DNA from: Patescibacteria group bacterium
GTDB taxonomy: Bacteria; Patescibacteriota; Minisyncoccia; Phycocordibacterales; UBA2100
Assembly: GCA_015491055.1 (NCBI GenBank)
Contig: WFWP01000065.1
Location: 1-9,373 of the forward strand
DNA: 9,373 bases
Reading direction: 5' to 3'
The notes under the pieces: model-generated
Databases searched by the model: none
Told to the model about the DNA's origin: nothing
Seen by the model: the letters and a program-made list of their open reading frames with translations, nothing else
Translations under genes and position numbers: made by a program
In this document: positions 1 to 6,226 of the stretch, one piece after another
How positions within the stretch are numbered: the first letter of the stretch is position 1
Layout: each line of letters begins with the position of its first letter

Positions 1-223
1 GTATAAGACCACTATAATATAACGAATATGAATTTTATTTTATAAATTAGGGTTTAAGGAAGGAAAAATTTGGTACTTGGCGTTGCTCATCGGAGCGAAT
101 TGTGTAAGGTTATCTGTTCTTGTATCTTAATTTTTACACCTTTTGCCTGCGATTGGGTACAAGGTGGCGCGATACATTAAATCGGTAATGATACTAAAAT
201 GATGTTGTGATAAAATTGCGACA
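1..223. other. Leader region upstream of scpB; no firm gene
   Basis: All three forward frames are closed by stops in the first 55 bases, so no upstream gene runs into the window. A perfect TATAAT lies at 13-18 (its -35 would be outside the window), so a transcript could start near 25. An open frame of 36 codons runs from a TTG at 70 to a TAA at 178-180, preceded by a purine stretch AAGGAAGG at 56-63 that resembles a ribosome binding site. Its product resembles nothing I know, and the real genes here lack such sites, so it is probably chance. A short stem (TTGCTC/GAGCGA, about 84-97) is also visible. The stretch could hold a small RNA, but I find no signature of RNase P RNA, SRP RNA or tmRNA. 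Confidence 0.4.
208..216 (+). promoter_or_regulatory. Extended -10 promoter of scpB
   Basis: TG-A-TAAAAT fits the extended -10 form (TGn then TATAAT, five of six matched). No good -35 is visible, as is common with extended -10 promoters. The hexamer ends seven bases before the scpB ATG, so transcription should begin at or within a base or two of the start codon, giving a leaderless or nearly leaderless mRNA. Confidence 0.5.
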
Positions 224-751
224 ATGAAAGACAAAAACTCTTTGGAAGCGGTATTGTACTCTGAAGGAGGGGATATTTCATTGAGGCGGGTCCATGACAT
301 TTTGGGGTTGAATGAATTAGATGTTAGGGAAATTGCCGAGGAGTACAACAGGTTGGACAGAGGAACCGTGATCATAGTCGGATCAAACAGTGTCTCAATG
401 AGAGTTGCCAAAAAATACGCGCCTCTTGTTGAAAAAATCCGCAAAAAAGAAAATGAAAGAAGCTTAAGCAAATCTGCAGTTGAAGTTTTGGCAATTGTGT
501 TATATTCTCCCGGTCGTTCCGTAACGGCGCAGGAAATAGAGCATGTTCGCGGTGTAAATTCGGCTTACACTTTGCGACAATTATTGATAAAAGGATTTTT
601 GACGACAAGGCGTGACGGGGCGCGATATGTTTATGAGCCCACCGCGGAATTGCTTGCCTTTTTGGGTGTGTCAAGTAAAGAAGAATTGCCCGAATTTGAC
701 AATACGCAAAAAAGAATTAAAAAGTTTTTGGAATATGAGATGGAAAAATAA
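224..751 (+). CDS. scpB: Segregation and condensation protein B (ScpB)
   Basis: ScpB is the winged-helix (kleisin-associated) subunit of the SMC-ScpA-ScpB complex that condenses and separates replicated chromosomes; it dimerises and binds ScpA. The 175-residue product opens with the family's 'LEAVLYSEGG' helix (about residues 5-15). The second winged helix carries the family hallmarks: LSKSAVEVLAIV at about 80-91, EIEHVRGVNS at about 103-112, then LRQLLIKGFL. It closes with the typical 'KEELPEF' tail. ScpB proteins are usually about 170-200 residues, so this one is complete. ATG 224 is chosen because the conserved N-terminus begins right after it and a -10 element sits just upstream; there is no Shine-Dalgarno site. 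The usual partner scpA is not upstream in this window. The 3' end overlaps the next gene by 17 bases, which suggests coupled translation. Confidence 0.93.
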   Translation: MKDKNSLEAVLYSEGGDISLRRVHDILGLNELDVREIAEEYNRLDRGTVIIVGSNSVSMRVAKKYAPLVEKIRKKENERSLSKSAVEVLAIVLYSPGRSVTAQEIEHVRGVNSAYTLRQLLIKGFLTTRRDGARYVYEPTAELLAFLGVSSKEELPEFDNTQKRIKKFLEYEMEK

Positions 752-1661
752 ATTTCATGTTTACAACATTTATTATTTGTTTGGCGCAATATCCGTCGTG
801 TTCGCACTTGCGTTTTTCGGCTCCATGTTCTTTCTTGACTTGCAAGACAAACGACAAGAGTTGCAACTTGCGGCGGTTGCATCTGCGTTTTCCGAATACT
901 CATTCGTACGCGATAAGTCGTTAAGCGATATTACCGTAAATGCAAAATCCGCTTTTGTGTATGACATTGCGCGAAACAAGGTATTGTATGACAAGAACGG
1001 GGACTTGGTTTTACCTTTGGCATCTTTGACCAAATTGATGACCGCTTATGTGGCACGCAAACGGTTGGGGGCGAATACTCCCGTATACATTTCAAAACAA
1101 GTCATATTAACGGAAGGAGATAGCGGATTGATTCAGGGAGATGTTTGGAATAGTGGAGATCTGATTGATTTTATGTTGACTGTTTCATCAAATGATGCCG
1201 CGGTTGCATTGTCTTCCGCAAAGGGTTCGCGAGCAGAATTTATAGAAAAGATGAATGATGTTGCGCGCGGTCTCGGTTTAACCTCAATGTATTTTTTCAA
1301 TGAAACGGGGTTGGATATAAATGCGCATCAAGCGGGAGCGTACGGGAGCGCAAGAGATATTGCTTATTTGTTGGCGTATATATCCATGACAAAACCTCAA
1401 TGGTTGGAAGCGACAACCTTCCCATATTTTACAAGCGTTTCATTGACGGGATTGAGGTATGATGCGATTAATACCAATTCCATTATAAAAGATATCCCGG
1501 CTTTTATAGGGGGCAAAACCGGTTTTACGGATTTGGCGGGCGGAAATCTGGCCATTGTGTTTGATGCCGGAATGGGCAGACCTGTCGTGGTGGTCGTTAT
1601 GGGTTCTACGAAAGAGGGCAGATTTAAAGATGTGTTGACGATTATCAATCAAATCATATAA
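735..1661 (+). CDS. D-alanyl-D-alanine carboxypeptidase family protein (membrane-anchored PBP, peptidase S11)
   Basis: This is a penicillin-binding-protein-type serine peptidase of the DacA/S11 family, which removes the terminal D-Ala from peptidoglycan stem peptides outside the membrane. The product is 308 residues if started at ATG 735. A hydrophobic segment at about residues 11-35 follows a short basic N-terminus (MRWKNK) and should act as an uncleaved anchor or signal. The three active-site motifs are present: SxxK as SLTK (S97 nucleophile, K100), SxN as SSN at 151-153 followed by DAAVAL, and KTG at 261-263 within GGKTGFTD. It ends soon after the catalytic domain and lacks the extra C-terminal beta domain of E. 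coli DacA. The frame is open back to 612, but that part lies inside scpB, so the start at 735 is preferred. A D,D-endopeptidase role (PbpG-like) is possible. No ribosome binding site is visible; expression is probably coupled to scpB. Confidence 0.88.
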   Translation: MRWKNKFHVYNIYYLFGAISVVFALAFFGSMFFLDLQDKRQELQLAAVASAFSEYSFVRDKSLSDITVNAKSAFVYDIARNKVLYDKNGDLVLPLASLTKLMTAYVARKRLGANTPVYISKQVILTEGDSGLIQGDVWNSGDLIDFMLTVSSNDAAVALSSAKGSRAEFIEKMNDVARGLGLTSMYFFNETGLDINAHQAGAYGSARDIAYLLAYISMTKPQWLEATTFPYFTSVSLTGLRYDAINTNSIIKDIPAFIGGKTGFTDLAGGNLAIVFDAGMGRPVVVVVMGSTKEGRFKDVLTIINQII

Positions 1662-1662
1662 T
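1635..1662 (+). promoter_or_regulatory. Sigma70-type promoter for mraY, inside the end of the carboxypeptidase gene
   Basis: TTGACG at 1635-1640 (five of six to the -35 consensus) and a perfect TATAAT at 1657-1662 are separated by 16 bases. The -10 hexamer overlaps the stop codon of the upstream gene (TAA, 1659-1661) and ends six bases before the mraY ATG at 1669. Transcription should therefore start at or almost on the start codon, producing a leaderless mraY message that is independent of scpB and the carboxypeptidase. This is inferred from sequence only. Confidence 0.65.
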
Positions 1663-1668
1663 ATCGCG

Positions 1669-2736
1669 ATGGAAATTGAAAATGTGGTCAAAGTCATATT
1701 GCCCGCCGCCATGGCGTTTGGAATCGGGATTGCCATATCTCCCGTTCTTACTCACTTTTTGTACAAGTATAAAGTCTGGAAAAAACCCGGTAGGCAAGGT
1801 AAAAAATCACTTGATGGGACAGATGCCGAAGAATTCAATAAATTGCATGCCGACAATGAATTGAAGACTCCCCGTATGGGCGGCATTGTGGTTTGGGGCA
1901 GTTCTTTGTTGACCATATTTTTGATAACCATCATTGCAAAATTTTTTCCCAATGCGACAACAGTTAAGATGGACTTTCTTTCAAGGGATCAGACTTGGAT
2001 ACCTTTGTTTACATTGGTTATGGGCGCAATTGTCGGGTTTGCGAATGACTTGCTTGATGTAAGCGAACGCGGGAACGGCATATCTTTAAAACGGCGTCTT
2101 GCTTTTGTTATTGCGATGTCGGGGTTTATCGGATGGTGGTTTTATGAAAAACTTGAAGTGACGGGGATAAGCGTTCCTTTTGATGGGGTGTTGTATTTGG
2201 GTTGGTTAATCGTTCCGTTTTTTATTCTTATGACCCTGGCATTATATGCCAGCGGTGTTATAGATGGCGTAGACGGCTTATCCGGAGGCGTGTTTGCAGG
2301 TATATTCTCGGCGTATGCGATCATAGCGTTTAATCAATCACAAATAAATTTGGCCGCTTTTTGCGCAATGATCGTGGGGGCTTTACTTGCATTTTTATGG
2401 TTTAATGTTCCTCCCGCAAGATTTTATATGACCGAAACCGGAACAATGGCATTGACTTTAACTTTGAGTACGGTTGCATTTATGACGGATTCATTGGGAG
2501 GAGGTGTGGGAATAAGCGCGTTGCCCATCATAGGGTTTTTATTGGTGGCTACGGTTGCATCAAACATTTTGCAAATTCTTTCAAAAAAAATTCGCGGAAA
2601 AAAACTGTTCAGGGTGGCTCCGTTGCATCACCATTTTGAAGCAAAAGGATGGAGTTCCGCAAAGGTGACCATGCGATATTGGATATTGAATATCATATTT
2701 ACATTTATTGGAGTTATTTTTGCGATTTTGGGGTAG
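1669..2736 (+). CDS. mraY: Phospho-N-acetylmuramoyl-pentapeptide transferase (MraY), divergent
   Basis: MraY is the multi-pass membrane enzyme that transfers phospho-MurNAc-pentapeptide from UDP to undecaprenyl phosphate, giving lipid I on the cytoplasmic face. The 355-residue length is normal and about ten hydrophobic segments are visible. Diagnostic motifs are KTPRMGGI (66-73), ANDLLDV (125-131), GVIDGVDGL (196-204), FLWFNVPPARFYM (242-254) and the MraY-specific LHHHFEAKGW (319-328), which separates it from WecA-type relatives. Several catalytic positions differ from E. coli. The DD pair (D115/D116) reads N126-D127. The motif MGDxGS, which holds D267, reads MTETGT, with E256 at the Asp position. 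NLTDGLDGL reads GVIDGVDGL, so the Asn is lost while both Asp stay. The enzyme may work with this changed site, perhaps as a lineage-wide variant, or the substrate may differ. The start has no Shine-Dalgarno site but lies directly after a consensus promoter. Confidence 0.9.
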   Translation: MEIENVVKVILPAAMAFGIGIAISPVLTHFLYKYKVWKKPGRQGKKSLDGTDAEEFNKLHADNELKTPRMGGIVVWGSSLLTIFLITIIAKFFPNATTVKMDFLSRDQTWIPLFTLVMGAIVGFANDLLDVSERGNGISLKRRLAFVIAMSGFIGWWFYEKLEVTGISVPFDGVLYLGWLIVPFFILMTLALYASGVIDGVDGLSGGVFAGIFSAYAIIAFNQSQINLAAFCAMIVGALLAFLWFNVPPARFYMTETGTMALTLTLSTVAFMTDSLGGGVGISALPIIGFLLVATVASNILQILSKKIRGKKLFRVAPLHHHFEAKGWSSAKVTMRYWILNIIFTFIGVIFAILG

Positions 2737-2747
2737 TGTGGAGCAAG

Positions 2748-2761
2748 TACCGTATACGGTA
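2748..2761. repeat. 14-bp perfect palindrome upstream of groESL
   Basis: TACCGTATACGGTA is a perfect palindrome 12 bases after the mraY stop and about 35 bases before the groESL -35 box. It has no T-run after it, so it does not look like a terminator. A regulator binding site is the simplest reading, unproven. Confidence 0.5.
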
Positions 2762-2789
2762 AACCGTCAATGAAACATGTATACTGTGC

Positions 2790-2802
2790 TGTCAAGTTGA
2801 CA
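2790..2802. repeat. Palindrome covering the groESL -35 box
   Basis: TGTCAA-G-TTGACA is a perfect inverted repeat around one central base. Its right arm is the consensus -35 hexamer (2797-2802), so a protein bound here would compete with RNA polymerase. A chance palindrome is possible because the arm is short. Confidence 0.4.
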
Positions 2803-2824
2803 ATGTGTGGTACAAATATATAAT
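2797..2824 (+). promoter_or_regulatory. Perfect-consensus sigma70 promoter of groESL
   Basis: TTGACA (2797-2802) and TATAAT (2819-2824) both match consensus fully, with a 16-base spacer. Transcription is expected to start near 2831, giving a leader of about 55 bases before groES. This is the strongest promoter in the window, and it is embedded in inverted repeats, as expected for a strong but repressible chaperone promoter. No CIRCE element (TTAGCACTC-N9-GAGTGCTAA) is present. Confidence 0.75.
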
Positions 2825-2834
2825 ATGTACCACA
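2806..2834. promoter_or_regulatory. Candidate operator dyad spanning the groESL -10 box
   Basis: TGTGGTAC (2806-2813) and GTACCACA (2827-2834) are perfect reverse complements separated by 13 bases that hold the TATAAT box. The half-sites lie about two helical turns apart (21 bases start to start), which suits a dimeric repressor. A third half-site, GTTGTGGT at 2848-2855, continues the series. The regulator is unknown. Confidence 0.5.
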
Positions 2835-2855
2835 ACAACCCTGCGAGGTTGTGGT
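2829..2855 (+). promoter_or_regulatory. Stem-loop at the 5' end of the groESL leader
   Basis: ACCACAAC (2829-2836) and GTTGTGGT (2848-2855) pair over eight bases around an 11-base loop. The predicted transcription start falls just inside the left arm (near 2831), so the mRNA would begin with a hairpin. It may protect the message or act in temperature-dependent control. The same left arm also serves the dyad over the -10 box, so the DNA symmetry may be what matters. Confidence 0.45.
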
Positions 2856-2885
2856 TTATAAAGTTAACAGTAATTAAAGTAGTGT

Positions 2886-3164
2886 ATGAGTAAAGCAAAA
2901 ATACAACCACTCGGGGCTCGGATTGTGGTTCAGCCTGCAAAAGAAGATGAAAAAACCGCGTCCGGTATAATATTGCCCGAATCTGCAAATTCTTCCGATA
3001 AAAATAATATCGGCGAGGTTGTTGCGGTGGGCAAATTGGAAAATTCGGAATTATCCGTGGGAGACAAGGTGCTGTTTTCTCAATACGGATACGATACTGT
3101 TGAAATTGATGATGAAGAATTTTATGTGATAAAAGAAGACAATGTTCTCGCGATTATAAAATAA
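2886..3164 (+). CDS. groES: Co-chaperonin GroES
   Basis: GroES is the heptameric lid that caps the GroEL barrel and closes the folding chamber in the cytoplasm. The 92-residue product matches the family along its length: the N-terminal IQPLGARIVVQP strand (about 6-17), the mobile loop that contacts GroEL (about residues 19-34, EKTASGIILPESA), GEVVAVG (about 43-49), and SVGDKVLFSQYGYDTVEIDDEEFYV before the terminal strand LAIIK. It is full length (family about 94-100). ATG 2886 is the only start that keeps the N-terminal strand. It lies about 55 bases after the predicted transcription start, with no Shine-Dalgarno site. It precedes groEL by 75 bases, the usual groESL arrangement. Confidence 0.96.
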   Translation: MSKAKIQPLGARIVVQPAKEDEKTASGIILPESANSSDKNNIGEVVAVGKLENSELSVGDKVLFSQYGYDTVEIDDEEFYVIKEDNVLAIIK

Positions 3165-3239
3165 TCACATCTTGTTCACTTATTAATTTACCGATTGTTT
3201 TGTAATTTAATTATTAAAATTTAATGAAATAAGCGAAAT

Positions 3240-4886
3240 ATGGCAAAAGAAGTAAAATTTGACAATGAAGTCAGGGACTCATTGTTGCAAGGTGTCAGGA
3301 CCGTGGCTAACGCGGTGAGAGTTACCATAGGGCCGCGAGGGCGAAATGTTGCTCTTGATAAGAGTTTCGGGGGTCCTCGCATTACCAATGATGGAGTGTC
3401 AATTGCGAAAGAAATTGAACTTGAAGACAAGTTTGAAAATATGGGAGCCGAAATCATAAAGGAGGTTGCAAACAAAACCAATGATGTTGCGGGAGACGGA
3501 ACCAGTACGGCGACCGTGTTAACGCATGCGATAGTTGAGGAAGGATTTAAGAAGACGGCTATGGGAGCAAATGCGGTTGTGGTAAGACGCGGTATTGAGA
3601 AAGCCGCAAATGATGCGGTGGAAGAATTGAAGAAGATGTCCAAGAAGGTTAAAGACCATGATGAAATTGTTGCAGTTGCGAGCATTTCGGCTGAAAGCGA
3701 AGAACTGGGTAAAACCATAGCGGATACCATAGAAAAGGTCGGCAAGGACGGAGTGGTTACAGTTGAAGAGTCTAAGTCAATGGGGATAGAAAGTGATGTT
3801 GTTGAAGGTCTTGAATTTAATAGCGGTTATGTGTCTCCGTACATGATTACCAATGGAGAAAAGATGGAAGCTGAAATGAAAGATCCTCTTGTTCTTGTCA
3901 CCGATCAAAAGATAAGCGCCATTAAAGATGTGCTTCCATTACTTGAACAACTTGCTCAAAGCGGAAAGAAAGATTTGGTGATTATAGCCGATGATATTGA
4001 AGGAGAGGCGTTAACGACATTTGTGGTAAACAAGTTGCGTGGAACCTTCAATGTGTTGGGTATTAAGGCTCCCGGATTTGGTGATCAAAAGAAAGCGCAG
4101 CTTGGGGATATAGCTACCGTACTTGGAGCGAAGGTTGTGTCCGGAGATTTGGGAATGAAATTGGAAGATGCGACTTTGGACATGCTCGGAGAAGCGGGAC
4201 GAATTGTATCCACCAAGGACAAGACCGTAATCGTAGACGGAAAAGGATCCAAGAGCGAGATTGACAATTTGATCAAACAATTGAAAGCGCAAGCCGAAAA
4301 CACCGAGAGCAAATACGATAGAGAAAAACTTGAAGAGAGAATAGCGAAATTGAGCGGAGGAGTTGCGGTTATACGTGTTGGTGCGGCAACCGAAACAGAG
4401 ATGAAATATCTCAAAGACAAAATAGATGACGCTGTTAATGCCACAAAGGCGGCAATTGAAGAAGGTATTGTTCCCGGTGGAGGTACTGCGTTGGTAAAAA
4501 TTGCCGATAAGTTGTCAAAAAATAAAGAAGCTAACGAGAAAGATGAATTTGGAGTCGGATATCGCATTTTGACGCAAGCATTGCGCGCTCCGTTTAAACA
4601 AATAGTCGCAAATGCCGGGCGAGATGATGCGGAGGTATTGATAAATGAAATGGTGAAAGCCGGTGCCAATTATGGATTTGATGCTTCAAAAGAAGATCAA
4701 GACGCAAAGGTTGTTGATATGTTGCAGGCCGGCATTATTGATCCCGCAAAAGTGGAAAGGGCTGGTATACAACATGCGGCGAGCGCTGCGGCGGTTTTGT
4801 TAACAACAGAAGCCGCAATCGCGGACAAACCCAAAAAAGAGGAAGCTCAACCTGCAGGAATGGGCGGAGGAATGCCGATGATGTAG
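3240..4886 (+). CDS. groEL: Chaperonin GroEL (Hsp60)
   Basis: GroEL forms the double-ring ATP-driven chamber that folds cytosolic proteins together with GroES. The 548-residue product is full length. Nucleotide-binding motifs of the equatorial domain are intact: TIGPRGRNV (about 29-37) and NDVAGDGTSTATVL (about 81-94, D86 matching catalytic D87 of E. coli). The GIVPGGGTAL motif lies near residue 413. The apical domain is complete. The C-terminus is a short GMGGGMPMM tail of the usual Gly/Met type, shorter than the E. coli GGM repeat. The 75 bases after groES are AT-rich with no terminator, so both genes probably share the transcript from 2831. A weak extra promoter (TAAAAT at 3215-3220) cannot be excluded. 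There is no Shine-Dalgarno site before ATG 3240. Confidence 0.97.
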   Translation: MAKEVKFDNEVRDSLLQGVRTVANAVRVTIGPRGRNVALDKSFGGPRITNDGVSIAKEIELEDKFENMGAEIIKEVANKTNDVAGDGTSTATVLTHAIVEEGFKKTAMGANAVVVRRGIEKAANDAVEELKKMSKKVKDHDEIVAVASISAESEELGKTIADTIEKVGKDGVVTVEESKSMGIESDVVEGLEFNSGYVSPYMITNGEKMEAEMKDPLVLVTDQKISAIKDVLPLLEQLAQSGKKDLVIIADDIEGEALTTFVVNKLRGTFNVLGIKAPGFGDQKKAQLGDIATVLGAKVVSGDLGMKLEDATLDMLGEAGRIVSTKDKTVIVDGKGSKSEIDNLIKQLKAQAENTESKYDREKLEERIAKLSGGVAVIRVGAATETEMKYLKDKIDDAVNATKAAIEEGIVPGGGTALVKIADKLSKNKEANEKDEFGVGYRILTQALRAPFKQIVANAGRDDAEVLINEMVKAGANYGFDASKEDQDAKVVDMLQAGIIDPAKVERAGIQHAASAAAVLLTTEAAIADKPKKEEAQPAGMGGGMPMM

Positions 4887-4908
4887 TCGCTTGTACATGT
4901 ACACGCTT

Positions 4909-4945
4909 ACAAAAACAAAGGGTCTTTAAGACCCTTTGTTTTTGT
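4909..4945 (+). terminator. Intrinsic terminator after groEL
   Basis: Two perfectly complementary 18-base arms (4909-4926 and 4928-4945) flank one central base. The GC-rich core is AAAGGGTC/GACCCTTT, and the outer parts are A-rich on the left and T-rich on the right (GTTTTTGT), so the element can terminate in both directions. It lies 22 bases after the groEL stop and separates the chaperonin operon from tRNA-Trp. A 12-bp palindrome, TGTACATGTACA, sits just before it at 4892-4903. Confidence 0.9.
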
Positions 4946-4973
4946 GTTAATATACCGTGTGGTTTTTGTGATT

Positions 4974-5046
4974 AGGGGTATAGCTCAGTTGGTAGAGCAG
5001 CGGCCTCCAAAGCCGCGTGTCGTCGGTTCGAGTCCGGCTACCCCTG
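4974..5046 (+). tRNA. trnW: tRNA-Trp (anticodon CCA)
   Basis: The cloverleaf is complete. The acceptor stem AGGGGTA (4974-4980) pairs with TACCCCT (5039-5045). The D arm is TAGCTCAGTTGGTAGAGCA. The anticodon stem GCGGC/GCCGC encloses the loop CTCCAAA, with anticodon CCA at 5007-5009. The T loop is TTCGAGT, and the discriminator base is G5046, as expected for Trp. The 3' CCA is not encoded (the sequence continues CATA), so a CCA-adding enzyme is needed. A possible extended -10 (TGTTAATAT, 4945-4953) lies about 20 bases upstream. Confidence 0.96.
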
Positions 5047-5140
5047 CATACTGAAAGATTAAGATAATGTGTTGACTGTTTTTACGTATAAAATTACTCG
5101 CTTTTATCAACAGTGCGCATATGCGTTACATATACAAGTG

Positions 5141-5149
5141 TGCTACCAT
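5141..5149 (+). promoter_or_regulatory. Possible extended -10 promoter of ddl
   Basis: TG-C-TACCAT has the extended -10 layout, with four of six hexamer matches, and ends eight bases before the ddl ATG at 5158. This is nearly the same spacing as at scpB and mraY and would give an almost leaderless mRNA. A 10-bp palindrome, CGCATATGCG (5116-5125), lies just upstream, where a regulator could bind. The match is modest. Confidence 0.35.
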
Positions 5150-5157
5150 CATATTCG

Positions 5158-6165
5158 ATGAAGGGTTTATCCATAGCGGTATTAAGAGGGGGTCCGTCAG
5201 ATGAGTATGAAGTTTCGTTAAAAAGCGGTGCCGCGGTTATTGATGCGCTTGAAAAATCAGGCAAGCCGTCAAACATAATTGACATACTGATAGACAAGCA
5301 AAAACAATGGCATAGAAACGGGTTGTTGATGCCTATGGCGGATGCATTGAAGGGTGTTGATGTTGCCGTAATCGCTATGCATGGCAGATATGGTGAAGAT
5401 GGAGAACTGCAACGGGAGTTGGAAATATTGAAAGTGCCATATACCGGATCGGGGAGTTATGCATCATCGCTTGCGATGAATAAACCTCGCGCCAGATTTG
5501 CGGTTAAACCCTTACCAATGATAAAGTTGCCCGAACATTATTTGATACTGCAAGATGATATAAACTCGGAAGAAGATTACCATAAAGTATCGAGAGAAAT
5601 TTTCAGACGCTTTGGTCCTCCTTATATTGTAAAACCTGCCAACGGAGGATCATCTGTCGGTATTGTGATTGCGAACACTTTCATGGACCTGCCGAATGCC
5701 ATAAAACGAGTGGGGGGGTTGGTAGGGTATCCCATTTTGGTTGAGCAAAGAATTTTTGGCAGAGAGGTAACTTGCGGGGTGATTGAAAAATATCGTGATC
5801 ATGAATATTACGCCTTGCCTCCTGTTGAAATAATCTTGCCGGAACATGCCGATATATTTGATTACAATGTAAAATATGCAACGGATGAAAAAGTGTGCGC
5901 GCAAGAAGTGTGCCCGGCTAATTTTGACAAGAGTATAAAATATTTGGTTGAAGATGCGGCAAAAGCGGTGCATAAGATACTGGGATTGAGACATTATTCT
6001 CGCACGGATTTCATATTGTCAAATCACGGGTTATATTTTTTGGAGTCCAACACCTTGCCCGGATTAACGCAACAATCTTTATTACCCAAGTCATTGGAAG
6101 TTGTGGGCGCGAATTTATCGGATTTATTGGAGCATCTTGTTGGGCTTGCGCTTAGTGAAAAGTGA
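5158..6165 (+). CDS. ddl: D-alanine--D-alanine ligase (Ddl)
   Basis: Ddl is an ATP-grasp enzyme that joins two D-alanines in the cytoplasm to make the dipeptide used by MurF. From ATG 5158 it has 335 residues, a normal length. Motifs in order: SIAVLRGGPSDEYEVSL (5-21), AMHGRYGEDGELQ (73-85), PYTGSG (94-99), the ATP-grasp loop IVKPANGGSSVGIV (157-170), VEQRIFGREVTCGV (195-208), FDYNVKY (234-240), and the Mg-binding set D284 (SRTDF) with E296 and N298 (ESNTLPGLT). The Tyr in 'VKY' agrees with D-Ala rather than D-lactate as second substrate. The usual 'MDK' reads MNK (107-109). The frame is open upstream to a GTG at 5113, but conserved sequence begins only at 5158. It stands alone between two tRNA genes and ends in TGA. 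Confidence 0.94.
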   Translation: MKGLSIAVLRGGPSDEYEVSLKSGAAVIDALEKSGKPSNIIDILIDKQKQWHRNGLLMPMADALKGVDVAVIAMHGRYGEDGELQRELEILKVPYTGSGSYASSLAMNKPRARFAVKPLPMIKLPEHYLILQDDINSEEDYHKVSREIFRRFGPPYIVKPANGGSSVGIVIANTFMDLPNAIKRVGGLVGYPILVEQRIFGREVTCGVIEKYRDHEYYALPPVEIILPEHADIFDYNVKYATDEKVCAQEVCPANFDKSIKYLVEDAAKAVHKILGLRHYSRTDFILSNHGLYFLESNTLPGLTQQSLLPKSLEVVGANLSDLLEHLVGLALSEK

Positions 6166-6173
6166 TGTACAAT
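6146..6173 (+). promoter_or_regulatory. Possible promoter for tRNA-Ala, inside the end of ddl
   Basis: TACAAT (6168-6173, five of six) lies just after the ddl stop, with a weak TTGCGC (6146-6151) 16 bases upstream. Transcription would begin near 6180, about 47 bases before the tRNA. Read-through from ddl is the alternative. Confidence 0.35.
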
Positions 6174-6226
6174 ATCGGTTGCGCATGATTGTGGTTGGTT
6201 GTTTGAATGTTTGCGCATTACCGTAT

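Noticed and set aside
612..734. A longer carboxypeptidase product starting at 612
   Set aside because: This part lies in scpB in another frame and shows no signal-like features. ATG 735 puts a basic N-terminus and hydrophobic anchor at the expected place.
2737..2885. A CIRCE element for HrcA
   Set aside because: Neither TTAGCACTC nor GAGTGCTAA occurs; the dyads present are unrelated in sequence.
3221..4669. Long open frames on the minus strand opposite groEL (174 and 194 codons)
   Set aside because: Their Ser/Ala/Thr-rich translations are typical of antisense shadows of a strongly biased gene, and no family is recognisable.
5071..5111. A promoter at TTGACT 5072 or a terminator hairpin after tRNA-Trp
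   Set aside because: No -10 box lies at 16-18 bases from TTGACT (TATAAA is only nine away), and the ATAAAA/TTTTAT stem is short, AT-only and without a T-run.
5113..5157. A longer ddl product starting at GTG 5113
   Set aside because: The extra 15 residues do not resemble the Ddl N-terminus; the conserved strand starts right after ATG 5158, and the extension overlaps the likely promoter.
6166..6226. Recoded TGA (as in Gracilibacteria/SR1)
   Set aside because: ddl ends at TGA exactly where the family ends, and no gene shows in-frame TGA codons.
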